A DNA stretch of 64,000 nt from Bradyrhizobiaceae bacterium (GTDB lineage Bacteria > Pseudomonadota > Alphaproteobacteria > Rhizobiales > Xanthobacteraceae): the NCBI GenBank assembly GCA_003963145.1, contig RXJJ01000010.1, positions 29,558 through 93,557 of the forward strand, given 5' to 3'. Under the pieces are notes generated by a model that searched no databases, was not told where the DNA came from, and worked only from the letters and a program-made list of their open reading frames with translations. Shown here in pieces: positions 40,353 through 49,761 of this stretch. The translations under genes and the position numbers were made by a program. Position 1 is the first letter of the stretch. Each line of letters starts with the position of its first letter.

Positions 40353-41765
40353 TTAAACGCTGATAACGCGAAGATTGTTGGTCGATCCCGACTTGCCGAA
40401 CGGCACGCCGGCTACCACGACGATGCAGTCGCCCGGTTTGGCGAGGCCGCTGTCCTTGGCGTGGCGTGCCGCCTCGCTGACCATCTCGTCATAGTTGGCG
40501 ATCTCGGGCGTCACCATGCCCTGCGATCCCCACAAGAAGGCAAGCCGGCGAGCGGTGGCCTCGCTCGGGGTCAGACTCAGAATGGGAATGCGCGAACGCT
40601 GGCGCGCAATGCGATACGCCGTCGTGCCGCTCGAGGTGAAGGCCACGATACACGCCGCGTTGATTGAGTTGCCGACCTCCGCGGCCGCAGCGGCGATCGC
40701 ATGCTGCGGCAAGGGTTCAATCTCCGGATGCAGCGCCTCGACAATCTGCCGGTAGGCCTTGTGTTGTTCGGTGCGCCGGATGATGCGGTCCATGGTCGAG
40801 ACCGCCTGCACCGGGTACTGGCCCGAGGCGGATTCCGCCGACAGCATCACCGCGTCCGAACCGTCATAGATCGCGGTCGCGACGTCCGACGCCTCGGCGC
40901 GTGTCGGCGTCGGCGTGTGGATCATCGATTCCAGCATCTGGGTGGCGATAATCACCGGCTTGCCCGCGAGACGGCATAGCCGGACCAGATCCTTCTGCGC
41001 GCCCGGCACGTCCTCGGGCGGAATTTCGACGCCCAGATCGCCGCGCGCCACCATGATCGAATCCGACAGATTGACGATGTCCTCGATCGTCGTCATCGCG
41101 GCGGGCTTTTCGATCTTCGACATCACCCCTGCCCGGCCATTCACGAGCGAATGCGCCTCGATCAGATCGGATGGCCGCTGCACGAAAGAGAACGCAACCC
41201 AGTCGACGCCAAGATCGAGACCGAATTTCAGATCGGCCCGGTCCTTCTCGGTGATCGGCGACAGCTTGAGCAGCGTATCGGGAAGATTGACACCCTTGCG
41301 ATCGCTGACGACGCCGCCGGTCACGACCTTGGCCTCGATCACGTCATTCGTTCCGCCCGTCGCGGACAGACGAACCTTGCCGTCATCGATCAAAAGCTGG
41401 TGACCCGGCATGATCGCTTCGAAGACTTCCTTGTGAGGAAGCGGCAAGGCGCCGTCCCTGGCCGCGGCGGAGAGAATGAATTTCACGCTGTCGCCGGTCT
41501 TCAACTCCTTCTTGCCGCCCTCGAGCGGCCCGAGACGGATTTTCGGGCCCTGCAAATCCTGCAGCACTGCGATCGGCGTGCCGACCTCCTTCTCCAGAGC
41601 GCGGATCGCGTTGTACCGCGCGCGATGATCCTCATGGGAGCCGTGGCTGAAATTGAGGCGGAACATATCGACGCCGGCCTCGAACAATTTGCGGATCATC
41701 TCCGGCGACGAGCTCGCCGGTCCCAGTGTGGCAACGATCCTCGCGCGCCGATTGCGCCCCATCAT
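40353..41765 (-). CDS. pyk: Pyruvate kinase
   Basis: Converts phosphoenolpyruvate and ADP to pyruvate and ATP. 470 residues from ATG 41765 (a second ATG follows at 41762), after GGAAAGGGATATC. Motifs: RARIVATLGPAS, FRLNFSHGSHEDH, LQDLQGPKIRLG, the active-site Lys region MSKIEKPAA, ARGDLGVEIP and MLESMIHTPTPTRAEASDVA. In this operon it would finish the glycerate route (glyoxylate to tartronate semialdehyde, glycerate, 2-phosphoglycerate, PEP, pyruvate). A glycerate kinase, often next to such pyk genes, is not in the window. Confidence 0.95.
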   Translation of the reverse strand: MMGRNRRARIVATLGPASSSPEMIRKLFEAGVDMFRLNFSHGSHEDHRARYNAIRALEKEVGTPIAVLQDLQGPKIRLGPLEGGKKELKTGDSVKFILSAAARDGALPLPHKEVFEAIMPGHQLLIDDGKVRLSATGGTNDVIEAKVVTGGVVSDRKGVNLPDTLLKLSPITEKDRADLKFGLDLGVDWVAFSFVQRPSDLIEAHSLVNGRAGVMSKIEKPAAMTTIEDIVNLSDSIMVARGDLGVEIPPEDVPGAQKDLVRLCRLAGKPVIIATQMLESMIHTPTPTRAEASDVATAIYDGSDAVMLSAESASGQYPVQAVSTMDRIIRRTEQHKAYRQIVEALHPEIEPLPQHAIAAAAAEVGNSINAACIVAFTSSGTTAYRIARQRSRIPILSLTPSEATARRLAFLWGSQGMVTPEIANYDEMVSEAARHAKDSGLAKPGDCIVVVAGVPFGKSGSTNNLRVISV

Positions 41766-41893
41766 GATATCCCTTTCCAGCGAATCGGTACGAATGCACC
41801 GGGCGACATGTATCAAACCCGAATTTCGTATCGATCATTTGACGCGCAGCCGCAAGACCGCAGCCGCAGCACTGGCGTGCTTTTATGCGTGAT

Positions 41894-41920
41894 CGCAGCC
41901 GGATGCGAGAGCCGGCTGCG
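41894..41920 (-). promoter_or_regulatory. Hairpin between panE-like gene and pyk
   Basis: CGCAGCCGG pairs with CCGGCTGCG over a 9-base loop, 12 bases after the panE-like stop. No T run follows on the minus strand. It may protect the upstream mRNA or lower pyk expression. Confidence 0.4.
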
Positions 41921-41931
41921 AGAAAAAGACG

Positions 41932-42951
41932 TCAGGCCGTCGCGGCCTGGGGGACAGGCGCTTCTTCGGGAAACGTCGGATAAACGCCATTCGAGCGGCC
42001 CATCTGCTGGGCCAGCGCGAGAACGGTGTCGATATAGGGCGTCTGCACCTTCGCCAGACGGCCCATTTCCTGCACCGCACTCAAAAGCGCGTCGATCTCA
42101 AGCGGGCGCTTCTTGTCGAGGTCCTGAAGCATCGAGGTGCGATGCGCGCCGACACCTGCCGCGCCGTTGATGCGGCGCTCGACATCGACCCGGAAATTCG
42201 CGCCGAAATGATGGCCGATCTGCTGGGCCTCCAGCATCATGTTGCGCGCGATCGCGCGCGTGCCGGGATCGGTGGCGACGATATCGAGCGTCGCATGGGT
42301 CAGCGCCGAAATCGGATTGAAGCACAGATTGCCCCACAGCTTGATCCAGATGTCGTCGCGGATGTCGTCATAGATGCGCGGCTTGAGGCCGCCCTTCGCC
42401 AGCGTGTCAGCCAGAGCCTGCAGACGCGGGCTCTTGGTGCGGTTCGGCTCGCCGATGCCGAACTGGTCGCCGTAGATGTGCTTGATGACGCCCGGCTCGG
42501 TGATTTCGGTCGCGGGATATACTGTGGCACCGATCACGCGCTCGGGACCGATCGCGTTCCACTGGCGATTGCCCGGATCGACGCTCTGCAAACGCAGTGA
42601 CAAAAATTTGTCATCGAGGCCATAGAAGTACCACCACGGCACGCCGTTCTGCGCGGTCATCACCGCCGTGTTGGGTCCGAACAGCGGCTTCATCTGCTCG
42701 GCCGATTCCCAGGCCTGATGCGCCTTGAGGCCGACAATGATGAAATCCTGCGGGCCGAGTTCTTTCGGATCGCTGGTCGCGCGAATATCCGCGATACGCT
42801 CTTCGCCGTTGATGAGGAGCTTGAGCCCGTTGGCCTTGATCGCTGCGAGATGCGCGCCGCGTGCCACGATCGACACGTCGACACCGCCCTGCTTCATCAT
42901 CACGGCCATATAGCCGCCGATCGCGCCGGCACCGAAAATACAGACCTTCAT
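41932..42951 (-). CDS. PanE-family reductase, candidate oxalyl-CoA reductase
   Basis: 339 residues of the ketopantoate reductase family. N-terminal NADP fold with CIFGAGAIGGYMA; AQNGVPWW (conserved Asn); the catalytic Lys region WIKLWGNLCFNPISALT; and the C-terminal Glu segment RPLEIDALLSAV. Pantothenate synthesis is one possible role. However, Methylobacterium extorquens uses a PanE homologue (PanE2) to reduce oxalyl-CoA to glyoxylate, and here the gene sits in the glyoxylate operon beside frc/oxc, so that reaction is the favoured inference. ATG 42951 follows GGAGGGG. Located between glxR and pyk. Confidence 0.72.
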   Translation of the reverse strand: MKVCIFGAGAIGGYMAVMMKQGGVDVSIVARGAHLAAIKANGLKLLINGEERIADIRATSDPKELGPQDFIIVGLKAHQAWESAEQMKPLFGPNTAVMTAQNGVPWWYFYGLDDKFLSLRLQSVDPGNRQWNAIGPERVIGATVYPATEITEPGVIKHIYGDQFGIGEPNRTKSPRLQALADTLAKGGLKPRIYDDIRDDIWIKLWGNLCFNPISALTHATLDIVATDPGTRAIARNMMLEAQQIGHHFGANFRVDVERRINGAAGVGAHRTSMLQDLDKKRPLEIDALLSAVQEMGRLAKVQTPYIDTVLALAQQMGRSNGVYPTFPEEAPVPQAATA

Positions 42952-43020
42952 GAACCCCTCCGCATTTTAAATTCTGACCGGCCGCCCGAAGCCTCCACCA
43001 CGAGCGGCCGGCCGTTTGAT

Positions 43021-43908
43021 TTAACCCTTCGCAACCTCGTGTTTCGCCATGATCTCGAGCGCGCGAACCATTGCCGAATGATCCCAGGCCTTGCCGCCAT
43101 GCGCCGCGCAGGAGTTGAACAATTCCTGCGCCGTCGCCGTGTTCGGCAACGACACGCCGAGCGCGCGTGCGCCCTGCAAAGCCAGGCTGAGATCCTTCTG
43201 GTGCAGTTCAATCCGGAAGCCCGGATCGAAGGTGCGCTTGATCATGCGCTCGCCGTGCACTTCGAGAATTCGCGACGCCGCAAAGCCGCCCATCAGAGCC
43301 TGCCGCACCTTCGCGGGATCGGCGCCGGCCTTGGAAGCGAACAGCAGCGCTTCCGCCACCGCCTCGATGTTGAGCGCGACGATGATCTGGTTGGCCACCT
43401 TGGTGGTCTGGCCGTCGCCATTGCCGCCGACATGGGTGATATTCTTGCCCATCAGTTCGAAATAGGGCTTCACCGTCGCGAAGTCCTCGGCATGACCGCC
43501 GACCATGATGGTCAGCGACGCCGCCTTGGCGCCGACCTCGCCGCCGGAGACGGGCGCATCGAGATAACGCGCGCCGAGCTTTTCGACCTTCTCGGCGAAC
43601 TTCTTGGTCTCGATCGGCGAGATCGAGCTCATGTCGACGACGATCTTGCCCTTCGACAGACTCTGCGCGACGCCGTTTTCGCCAAACAGCACGGCTTCGA
43701 CGTGCGGTGTGTCCGGCACCATGATGATGATGATATCGGCGTGCTTGGCGACCTCTGCGGCGTTGGCTGCCACTTTTCCCTTCGACTTGAGATCGGCGGG
43801 AACGCCTTCGATGGTATGAAGATAAACCGTGTGGCCGGCGGCCAGAAGATGGCTTGCCATCGGTGCACCCATGGTGCCGAGACCGATAAAGCCGAGCGTT
43901 TTAGACAT
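43021..43908 (-). CDS. glxR: Tartronate semialdehyde reductase
   Basis: Reduces tartronate semialdehyde to D-glycerate with NAD(P)H. 295 residues of the beta-hydroxyacid dehydrogenase family: GFIGLGTMGAPMASHLLAAGH, the substrate-binding DAPVSGGEVGAKAAS, and the catalytic Lys in GDGQTTKVANQIIV. The assignment to GlxR over 3-hydroxyisobutyrate dehydrogenase rests on its place next to hyi and gcl, the usual gcl-hyi-glxR order. GGGGAG precedes ATG 43908. Confidence 0.92.
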   Translation of the reverse strand: MSKTLGFIGLGTMGAPMASHLLAAGHTVYLHTIEGVPADLKSKGKVAANAAEVAKHADIIIIMVPDTPHVEAVLFGENGVAQSLSKGKIVVDMSSISPIETKKFAEKVEKLGARYLDAPVSGGEVGAKAASLTIMVGGHAEDFATVKPYFELMGKNITHVGGNGDGQTTKVANQIIVALNIEAVAEALLFASKAGADPAKVRQALMGGFAASRILEVHGERMIKRTFDPGFRIELHQKDLSLALQGARALGVSLPNTATAQELFNSCAAHGGKAWDHSAMVRALEIMAKHEVAKG

Positions 43909-43947
43909 TCGATAACTCCCCTACGGATCGGTGCGCATTTGCGCGGA

Positions 43948-44718
43948 TTATTTCGGCAACCAGCCAAGTCCCGCGAAGGTCTCGCCCCTGGGCTTGTACT
44001 CGGCGCCGATCCAGCCCTTGTAACCGATCCTGTCCAGAAAAGCGTAGAGGAACGGGTAGTTGATTTCGCCGGTGCCCGGCTCGTTGCGGCCCGGATTGTC
44101 GGCCAGCTGGATATGGGCGATTTTCGGCAAATTCGCTTCGATGGTGCGGGCGAGATCGCCCTCCATGATCTGCATGTGATAGATGTCGTACTGATCGTAC
44201 AGATTGTCCGATCCGACCTCCGCGATCAGCGCGATGGCCTGCTTTGTCGTCGTCAGGAAGAACCCCGGAATGTCGCGGGTGTTGATCTGCTCGACGAGCA
44301 GCTTGATGCCCTCGTTCTTGAGCGCCGCGGCCGCGAATTTCAGGTTCGACACCAGCGTGTCGTGATGCTTTTTCGCATCCGCGCCTTGCGGCAAAACGCC
44401 CGACAGGCAATTCACCTGCGTACATTTGAGCGCCTTGGCGTAAGAGATCGCCGTCTTCACGCCTTCCTTGAACTCGTCAACACGATCCGGAAAGATCGCG
44501 ATGCCGCGCTCGCCCTTCTCCCAGTTGCCCGCAGGCAGGTTATGGAGCACCTGGGTCAGGCCATGCGTCGAAAGCTGCTTGGCAAGCTCCTCGGCCGGAA
44601 ACGGATAGGGAAACAGATATTCGACGCCCTTGAAGCCGGCCTTCGCCGCGGCGGCGAAACGCTCCATGAACGGCACTTCGTTGAACAACATCGTCAGATT
44701 GGCTGCAAAGCGCGGCAA
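43948..44718 (-). CDS. hyi: Hydroxypyruvate isomerase
   Basis: Interconverts hydroxypyruvate and tartronate semialdehyde. 256-residue TIM barrel of the xylose-isomerase-like family: MPRFAANLTMLFNEVPFMERF, GFKGVEYLFPYPF, LLVEQINTRDIPGFF, QYDIYHMQIMEGDL and GYKGWIGAEYKP. The start is TTG 44718 with an ideal AAGGAGG site 5 bases before it, so the rare start codon is well supported. 42 bases after gcl and 39 before glxR. Confidence 0.92.
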   Translation of the reverse strand: MPRFAANLTMLFNEVPFMERFAAAAKAGFKGVEYLFPYPFPAEELAKQLSTHGLTQVLHNLPAGNWEKGERGIAIFPDRVDEFKEGVKTAISYAKALKCTQVNCLSGVLPQGADAKKHHDTLVSNLKFAAAALKNEGIKLLVEQINTRDIPGFFLTTTKQAIALIAEVGSDNLYDQYDIYHMQIMEGDLARTIEANLPKIAHIQLADNPGRNEPGTGEINYPFLYAFLDRIGYKGWIGAEYKPRGETFAGLGWLPK

Positions 44719-44760
44719 GGCGCCCTCCTTATCGCTTGAAAGTTCTCGCTATCGCGCGCG

Positions 44761-46554
44761 TCAGCCCTCCACGGGCTGAAGCTTGCGGGTGTTTTCCGCC
44801 GGCACATCGTCGAGCGGCAGATCGAGAACTTCCTCGAATTCCACGATGTTGTCGATCTCTGTTCCCATCGCGATATTGGTGACGCGCTCCAGAATGAACT
44901 CGACCACCACCGGCACGCTGAACTCGGCCATCAGTTCGCGCGCCTTTTTAAAGGCCGCCTGCGAATCTTTCGGATCGCGCACCCGGATCGCCTTGCAGCC
45001 GAGCCCCTCCGCCACCGCTACGTGATCGACGCCGTAAGCGCCAAGCTCGGGCGCGTTGATGTTCTCGAACGACAGTTGCACGTGATAATCCATGTCGAAG
45101 CCGCGCTGGGCCTGACGGATCAGGCCGAGATACGAGTTGTTCACGACGACGTGGATGTAGGGCAGCTTGAACTGCGCGCCGACCGCAAGCTCCTCGATCA
45201 GGAACTGGAAGTCGTAGTCGCCTGACAGCGCGACGATCTGCCGGTCCGGATCGGCAGCACGCACGCCGAGCGCCGCAGGGAGCGTCCAGCCCAATGGGCC
45301 CGCCTGACCGGCGTTGATCCAGTTGCGCGGATGATAGACGCCGAGGAACTGGCCACCCGCGATCTGCGACAGGCCGATGACGCTGACATAACAGGTGTCG
45401 CGTCCGAATGCCTTGCTCATCTCTTCATAGACGCGCTGCGGCTTGATCGGCACGTTGTCGAAATGGCTCTTGCGCAGCATGGTGCGCTTGCGGTCCTGAC
45501 ACGCCGCCGGCCACGCCTGACGCTCCTTGAGCCTGCCTGCCTTGCGCCAGTCTCTTGCGACGGCAACGAACAATTCGAGCGCGGCCTTGGCGTCGGAGAC
45601 GATGCCGAGATCGGGATTGAACACGCGGCCGATCTGCGTCGGCTCGATGTCCACATGCACGAACTTGCGGCCCTTGGTGTAGGTTTCGATCGAGCCGGTG
45701 TGGCGATTGGCCCAGCGGTTGCCGATGCCGAGCACGAAATCGGATTCCAGCATCGTGGCGTTGCCATAGCGGTGGCTGGTCTGCAGGCCGACCATACCGG
45801 CCATCAGCACGTGATCGTCCGGAATCGCGCCCCAGCCCATCAGGGTCGGCACCACGGGGATGTTCGCGATCTCGGCGAACTCGACCAGCAGGTCCGACGC
45901 GTCGGCGTTGATGATGCCGCCACCCGCCACGATCAGCGGCTTCTCGGAGGCGTTGAGCATCTCCAGCGCCTTCTCGGCCTGCTTGCGGTTCGCGGACGGC
46001 TTGTAGACCGGCAGGCTGGCATAGGTCTCTTCGTCGAACTCGATCTCGGCGAGTTGCACGTCCAGCGGCAGGTCGATCAGCACCGGGCCGGGACGGCCCG
46101 AGCGCATGATGTGGAACGCCTGCTGGAACACACGCGGCACCAGCGCCGGCTCGCGCACGGTCACGGCCCATTTGGTCACGGGCTTGGCGATCGATTCGAT
46201 ATCGACCGCCTGGAAATCCTCCTTGTAGAGCCGCGCGCGGGGCGCCTGCCCGGTGATGCAGAGGATCGGAATGGAATCCGCGCTGGCCGAGTAGAGCCCG
46301 GTGATCATGTCGGTCCCGGCCGGGCCGGAGGTGCCGATGCACACGCCGATATTGCCGGATTTGGCCCGGGTGTAACCCTCGGCCATGTGGGCGGCGCCCT
46401 CGACGTGGCGGGCGAGAATGTGGCCGATCGAGCCACGCTTCTTCAGCGCCGAATACAGCGGATTGATCGCCGCTCCGGGAACCCCGAACGCCTGCGAGAT
46501 TCCCTCTTTCTCAAGAACGATGACGGCGGCGTCGACTGCACGCATGCGGGCCAT
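44761..46554 (-). CDS. gcl: Glyoxylate carboligase
   Basis: Joins two glyoxylates to tartronate semialdehyde and CO2; thiamine diphosphate and FAD enzyme. 597 residues (593 in E. coli), nearly colinear with the E. coli protein: [59 protein letters not shown]-type [17 protein letters not shown]. The diagnostic feature is ARHVEGAAH, with Val where other ThDP enzymes have the catalytic Glu. ATG 46554 has GGGAGGGAAG before it; the track start at 46599 is rejected. First gene of a six-gene minus-strand run, divergent from the IclR gene. Confidence 0.97.
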   Translation of the reverse strand: MARMRAVDAAVIVLEKEGISQAFGVPGAAINPLYSALKKRGSIGHILARHVEGAAHMAEGYTRAKSGNIGVCIGTSGPAGTDMITGLYSASADSIPILCITGQAPRARLYKEDFQAVDIESIAKPVTKWAVTVREPALVPRVFQQAFHIMRSGRPGPVLIDLPLDVQLAEIEFDEETYASLPVYKPSANRKQAEKALEMLNASEKPLIVAGGGIINADASDLLVEFAEIANIPVVPTLMGWGAIPDDHVLMAGMVGLQTSHRYGNATMLESDFVLGIGNRWANRHTGSIETYTKGRKFVHVDIEPTQIGRVFNPDLGIVSDAKAALELFVAVARDWRKAGRLKERQAWPAACQDRKRTMLRKSHFDNVPIKPQRVYEEMSKAFGRDTCYVSVIGLSQIAGGQFLGVYHPRNWINAGQAGPLGWTLPAALGVRAADPDRQIVALSGDYDFQFLIEELAVGAQFKLPYIHVVVNNSYLGLIRQAQRGFDMDYHVQLSFENINAPELGAYGVDHVAVAEGLGCKAIRVRDPKDSQAAFKKARELMAEFSVPVVVEFILERVTNIAMGTEIDNIVEFEEVLDLPLDDVPAENTRKLQPVEG

Positions 46555-46581
46555 TGAACTTCCCTCCCAATATTTTTTCGT

Positions 46582-46591
46582 TGGCATACCA
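46582..46591. promoter_or_regulatory. Partial operator-like sequence before gcl
   Basis: TGGCATACCA, identical to the first ten bases of the 32339 site, 27 bases before the gcl ATG. The N5-spaced right arm is degenerate (AGGGCA), so any binding by the GntR protein would be weak. Confidence 0.35.
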
Positions 46592-46663
46592 GAGGGCACA
46601 TCCGGGCATGGGTCAAGTTATTCCAGAATATTTTTCCATTTTTGTTGCATAAGAATTTATATC

Positions 46664-46677
46664 GTATATTCATATAC
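46664..46677. promoter_or_regulatory. Candidate IclR operator
   Basis: GTATAT-TC-ATATAC, a perfect inverted repeat midway in the 195-base A+T-rich gap between gcl and the IclR gene, where an AllR-like repressor would control both. Confidence 0.5.
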
Positions 46678-46749
46678 TTGAATTTCCGATCAGCTTTCTT
46701 GATGAGCCATTCAAAAAAATATTTCAAACTTCATGGGAGATGATCCGTC

Positions 46750-47592
46750 ATGAAAACGCTGGAGCTGAGCCGCAAGCGCGGCAGACCCCGGGCCTTCAAT
46801 CCGCAAAACAAGGCGGGGTCCATTCAGGCGCTCGACCGCGGCCTGACCCTGCTGCGGGTGGTGGCCGAATCCGACGGTCTGACCCTGACCGACCTCGCCC
46901 AGCGCACCGGCATCGCCCCCTCCACCGTCCACCGCCTGCTGTTCACCCTGCAGGCCCACCGCTTCATCGCTCACGACGAGGAGCGCGGATTGTGGTTCAT
47001 CGGCGTTGACGCCTTTCAGATCGGGACGGCCTTCCTGCGCAATCGGCGCCTCGCCGGTATGGGACGCGAGACCATGCGGCAGTTGATGGAGCAGACCGGT
47101 GAGACCGTGAACCTCGGCATCGAGGATGACGGCGAAGTGGTGTTCATCTCGCAGATCGAGAGCCACAACACGCTGCGCGCGTTCTTCCGCGCCGGATCGC
47201 GCAGCCTCATGCATGCCTCCGGCGTCGGCAAGGCGCTGCTCGCGGGATTGTCCGAAGCCCGCGTGAGGCAGATTCTCTATTCGAAGGGGTTGCTGCGTTT
47301 CACCGACAGAACATTGATCGACCCAGCGGCTCTGTTCGCCGAACTTGCGGAAAGCCGGCGGCGCGGCTGGGCGGTGGATGACGAGGAGCGCACGCTCGGC
47401 ATGCGCTGCGTCGCCGCGCCGATCTATAACGAACTCGGCGAAGTCATCGCGGCTGTGTCGATGTCCGGACCCGCGGTGCGTATTACCTCACCGCGCCTCG
47501 GCGAGTTCGGTCCCATCGTGATGCGCGCGGCGGACCAGATCACGGCGTCCATCGGCGGGATTTTGCCGAAACGCGCCGATCAGCTCAATTGA
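46750..47592 (+). CDS. IclR-family regulator, AllR/BhcR-like
   Basis: 280 residues. An N-terminal basic stretch (RKRGRPRAF) precedes the winged helix (SIQALDRGLTLLRVV, LTLTDLAQRTGIAPSTVHRLLFTLQAHRFI), then a GAF-like effector domain (ETVNLGIEDDGEVVFISQIES, HASGVGKALLAGLSE, RRGWAVDDEERTLGMRCVAAPI). Divergent from gcl, as AllR-type glyoxylate-responsive repressors often are, so glyoxylate is the likely effector (inference). The ATG follows GGGAGATGATCCGTC. Its 3' end overlaps the convergent ligase gene by 8 bases. Confidence 0.9.
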   Translation: MKTLELSRKRGRPRAFNPQNKAGSIQALDRGLTLLRVVAESDGLTLTDLAQRTGIAPSTVHRLLFTLQAHRFIAHDEERGLWFIGVDAFQIGTAFLRNRRLAGMGRETMRQLMEQTGETVNLGIEDDGEVVFISQIESHNTLRAFFRAGSRSLMHASGVGKALLAGLSEARVRQILYSKGLLRFTDRTLIDPAALFAELAESRRRGWAVDDEERTLGMRCVAAPIYNELGEVIAAVSMSGPAVRITSPRLGEFGPIVMRAADQITASIGGILPKRADQLN

Positions 47593-48466
47593 TCTGCCTG
47601 AGCGCCTGCCGCATGGTCGCACCGACAAGATGCGAGCTTGGCGCGACACGCACGCCGGCTTTCTCAAGCGCGGCGATCTTGCTGCTGGCGTCGCCGCGCC
47701 CGAACATGGTCAACGTGCCGGAATGGCCCATGCGGCGCTCGGGCGGTGCATGCTGTCCGGCGATCAGCGCGACGATCGGCTTGGTCACCTTGCGTCCCTG
47801 CAGGAATTCGGCGACCTCCTGCTCTTCCGTGCCGCCGATCTCGCCGATCAGGACGATGCCCTGCGTCTCGGGATCGGCGAGGAACAGCTCGACGCACTGA
47901 ACCATGCTGACGCCGTGGATCGGGTCGCCGCCGACGCCGACCGTGGTGGACTGGCCCATGTTCTCGGCCGATACCTGCGCGACCACTTCGCTGGTCAGCG
48001 ACGCCGAGCGCGATACGATGCCGATGCCGCCGGGCCGCTCGCTGCCGGTCGCCATCACGCCGATCATGCAAACGTCGGGCGCGAGAATCCCTTGAGAATT
48101 CGGACCGATCAGCCTTGTCCGCGAGCCGTCAAGCGCCTGACGCACCCGCACCATGTCGAGCGCGGGCACGCGCTCGGTGACGACCACGACCAGCGGCACC
48201 TCCGCCTCGATCGCCTCGATCATCGCATTCGCCGCGTTGGCGGGCGGCACGAAAATCATGCTGGCGTTGGCTCTCGTGTCCGCGACCGCTTTTTTCAACG
48301 TGTCGAAGATCGGCAGGTTGAGATGCGAGCGGCCGCCCTTGCCCGGCGTGACGCCGCCGACCACGGTGGTGCCGTATTCCATCATGCGCGCGGTGTGGTG
48401 CGTGCCGGCCCAGCCGGTCATGCCCTGGCAGACAACGCGGGTGTCCTTGTCGACGAGAATGGCCAT
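47585..48466 (-). CDS. Divergent SucD-like acyl-CoA ligase alpha subunit
   Basis: 293 residues from ATG 48466; the track start at 48517 lies inside the upstream gene. SucD fold: VVCQGMTGWAGTHHTARMMEYG, GGVTPGKGGRSHLNLPIF, GPNSQGILAPD (NSQG where SucD has NCPG), and the phosphohistidine loop RRMGHSGTLTMFG. The substrate acid is unknown; malate, oxalate or another C2-C4 acid would fit the family (MtkB-like enzymes belong here). The gap to the beta gene is 2 bases, with the ribosome site AAGGGAG in its end. Distinct from the island's SucD in many positions, so not a recent copy. Confidence 0.78.
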   Translation of the reverse strand: MAILVDKDTRVVCQGMTGWAGTHHTARMMEYGTTVVGGVTPGKGGRSHLNLPIFDTLKKAVADTRANASMIFVPPANAANAMIEAIEAEVPLVVVVTERVPALDMVRVRQALDGSRTRLIGPNSQGILAPDVCMIGVMATGSERPGGIGIVSRSASLTSEVVAQVSAENMGQSTTVGVGGDPIHGVSMVQCVELFLADPETQGIVLIGEIGGTEEQEVAEFLQGRKVTKPIVALIAGQHAPPERRMGHSGTLTMFGRGDASSKIAALEKAGVRVAPSSHLVGATMRQALRQIN

Positions 48467-48468
48467 GT

Positions 48469-49641
48469 TCAAGCTCCCTTCTGCGCGAGCGCGACGGCCC
48501 GTGTCGCGGCTGTCCACATGTCCGGGCAGTTTTCCACCTTGCAGCCGAAGCTGACGAAACGCTCGCGCGCGAACTCGGCATTGTTGCCGGCGAGCCGCGC
48601 CACCACCGGAAGCGAACGCCCGGTGCGGCGAATGGCGATGCCAAGACCTTCCGCGATGGTGTCGCAGGGTTGCATGCCGCCGCCGTGGACATTGAGGAAA
48701 ATCGCCTTCAGCGACGGATTGTCCAGAAGAAGCCCGAAGCCGTAGGCAACATCGAGACTGGTTGCGGTGGTGCGGATATCCATGAAGTTGCCCGGACGCC
48801 CGCCCGCCGCGCTGACGAGATCAACGGTGGCGAGGCCAAGCCCCGCGCCATTGGCGACGAGCCCGATATTGCCGTCCATGCTGACATAATTGAGCTGATG
48901 GCGCTGCGCCTCGACTTCGCGCTGATCGATATCGTCCTCGTCGCGCAAGGCGGCGAGATCCGGGTGGCGGAACAGGGCATTGTCCTCCAGCACCATTTTC
49001 ACATCGAGCGCCTGGAAGCTCCCGTCGCGCAGGACCGCAAGTGGATTGATCTCGATCAGGCTGGCGTCGAGTTCGACAAAGGCGCGGCGCAGGCCGTCGA
49101 TCATCGTCTCGAAAGCGTCAACCGATCCGGCATCGACACGGATTCTGTTGGCGAACGCCTTGACCTCGTCGGCGCGCCGCGTTCGCCCGTCGCCGAGACC
49201 GAGACGCTCCAGCTTCAGTTCGCCGCGCGCCGCGCGTTCCTCGATGTCGTCGCCGCCTTTGGCCGCGCCGAGCAGCGTCACCTGTCCGGTCGATCCGTCG
49301 ACCAGCATCGCGACATAAAGATCGCGCACGCGCTCGACGCCGACCTCAAGATAAAGCCGCTTGACGACACGGCCCGCCGCGCCGGTCTGCGCGGTGACAA
49401 GCTTCTTGCCGAGCAATTTTGCGGCCGCGGCCTTCGCCTCGCTCGGCGAATGCACCAGCTGGACACCGCCGGCCTTGCCACGCGCGCCGGCGTGGACCTG
49501 TGCCTTCACGGCGATGGTAGGTGAACCAAGTTCGGCCGCGATGGCGCTGGCCTGATCGGCGGTAATGGCAACCTTGCCGCCGGGCGTCGGCAGCCCGTAG
49601 CCGGACAGAATCTCTTTGGCCTGAAACTCGTGCAGATTCAT
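48469..49641 (-). CDS. Divergent SucC-like acyl-CoA ligase beta subunit
   Basis: 390 residues from ATG 49641 (MNLHEFQAKEILSGYGLPTP); the track start at 49716 is upstream of the ribosome site. An ATP-grasp domain is visible in KAQVHAGARGKAGGVQLV and SLIEINPLAV. The usual FLDVGGGAS loop reads FMDIRTTATS, and [12 protein letters not shown] reads IFLNVHGGGMQPCD, so the region facing CoA and the phosphohistidine is altered. Function is thus uncertain: a ligase for an unusual acid, or a weakened enzyme. A GntR-type palindrome lies 121 bases upstream. Confidence 0.75.
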   Translation of the reverse strand: MNLHEFQAKEILSGYGLPTPGGKVAITADQASAIAAELGSPTIAVKAQVHAGARGKAGGVQLVHSPSEAKAAAAKLLGKKLVTAQTGAAGRVVKRLYLEVGVERVRDLYVAMLVDGSTGQVTLLGAAKGGDDIEERAARGELKLERLGLGDGRTRRADEVKAFANRIRVDAGSVDAFETMIDGLRRAFVELDASLIEINPLAVLRDGSFQALDVKMVLEDNALFRHPDLAALRDEDDIDQREVEAQRHQLNYVSMDGNIGLVANGAGLGLATVDLVSAAGGRPGNFMDIRTTATSLDVAYGFGLLLDNPSLKAIFLNVHGGGMQPCDTIAEGLGIAIRRTGRSLPVVARLAGNNAEFARERFVSFGCKVENCPDMWTAATRAVALAQKGA

Positions 49642-49761
49642 GCGCAACCTCCCTCGCCTGTTCAATCCGGCTGTTTGGTTGCCACGCAATCTGCGATGCC
49701 CGTGCTCTGTCGGCACTTAATGTGAGGCACCGGTCGCGAAGCCAGCTTCGGGATCGACGGC

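Noticed and set aside
41769-41830. Operator-like sequence CGGTAC-GAAT-GCACCG before pyk
   Set aside because: Arms are imperfect and unlike the shared island motif, so it was not called a regulator site.
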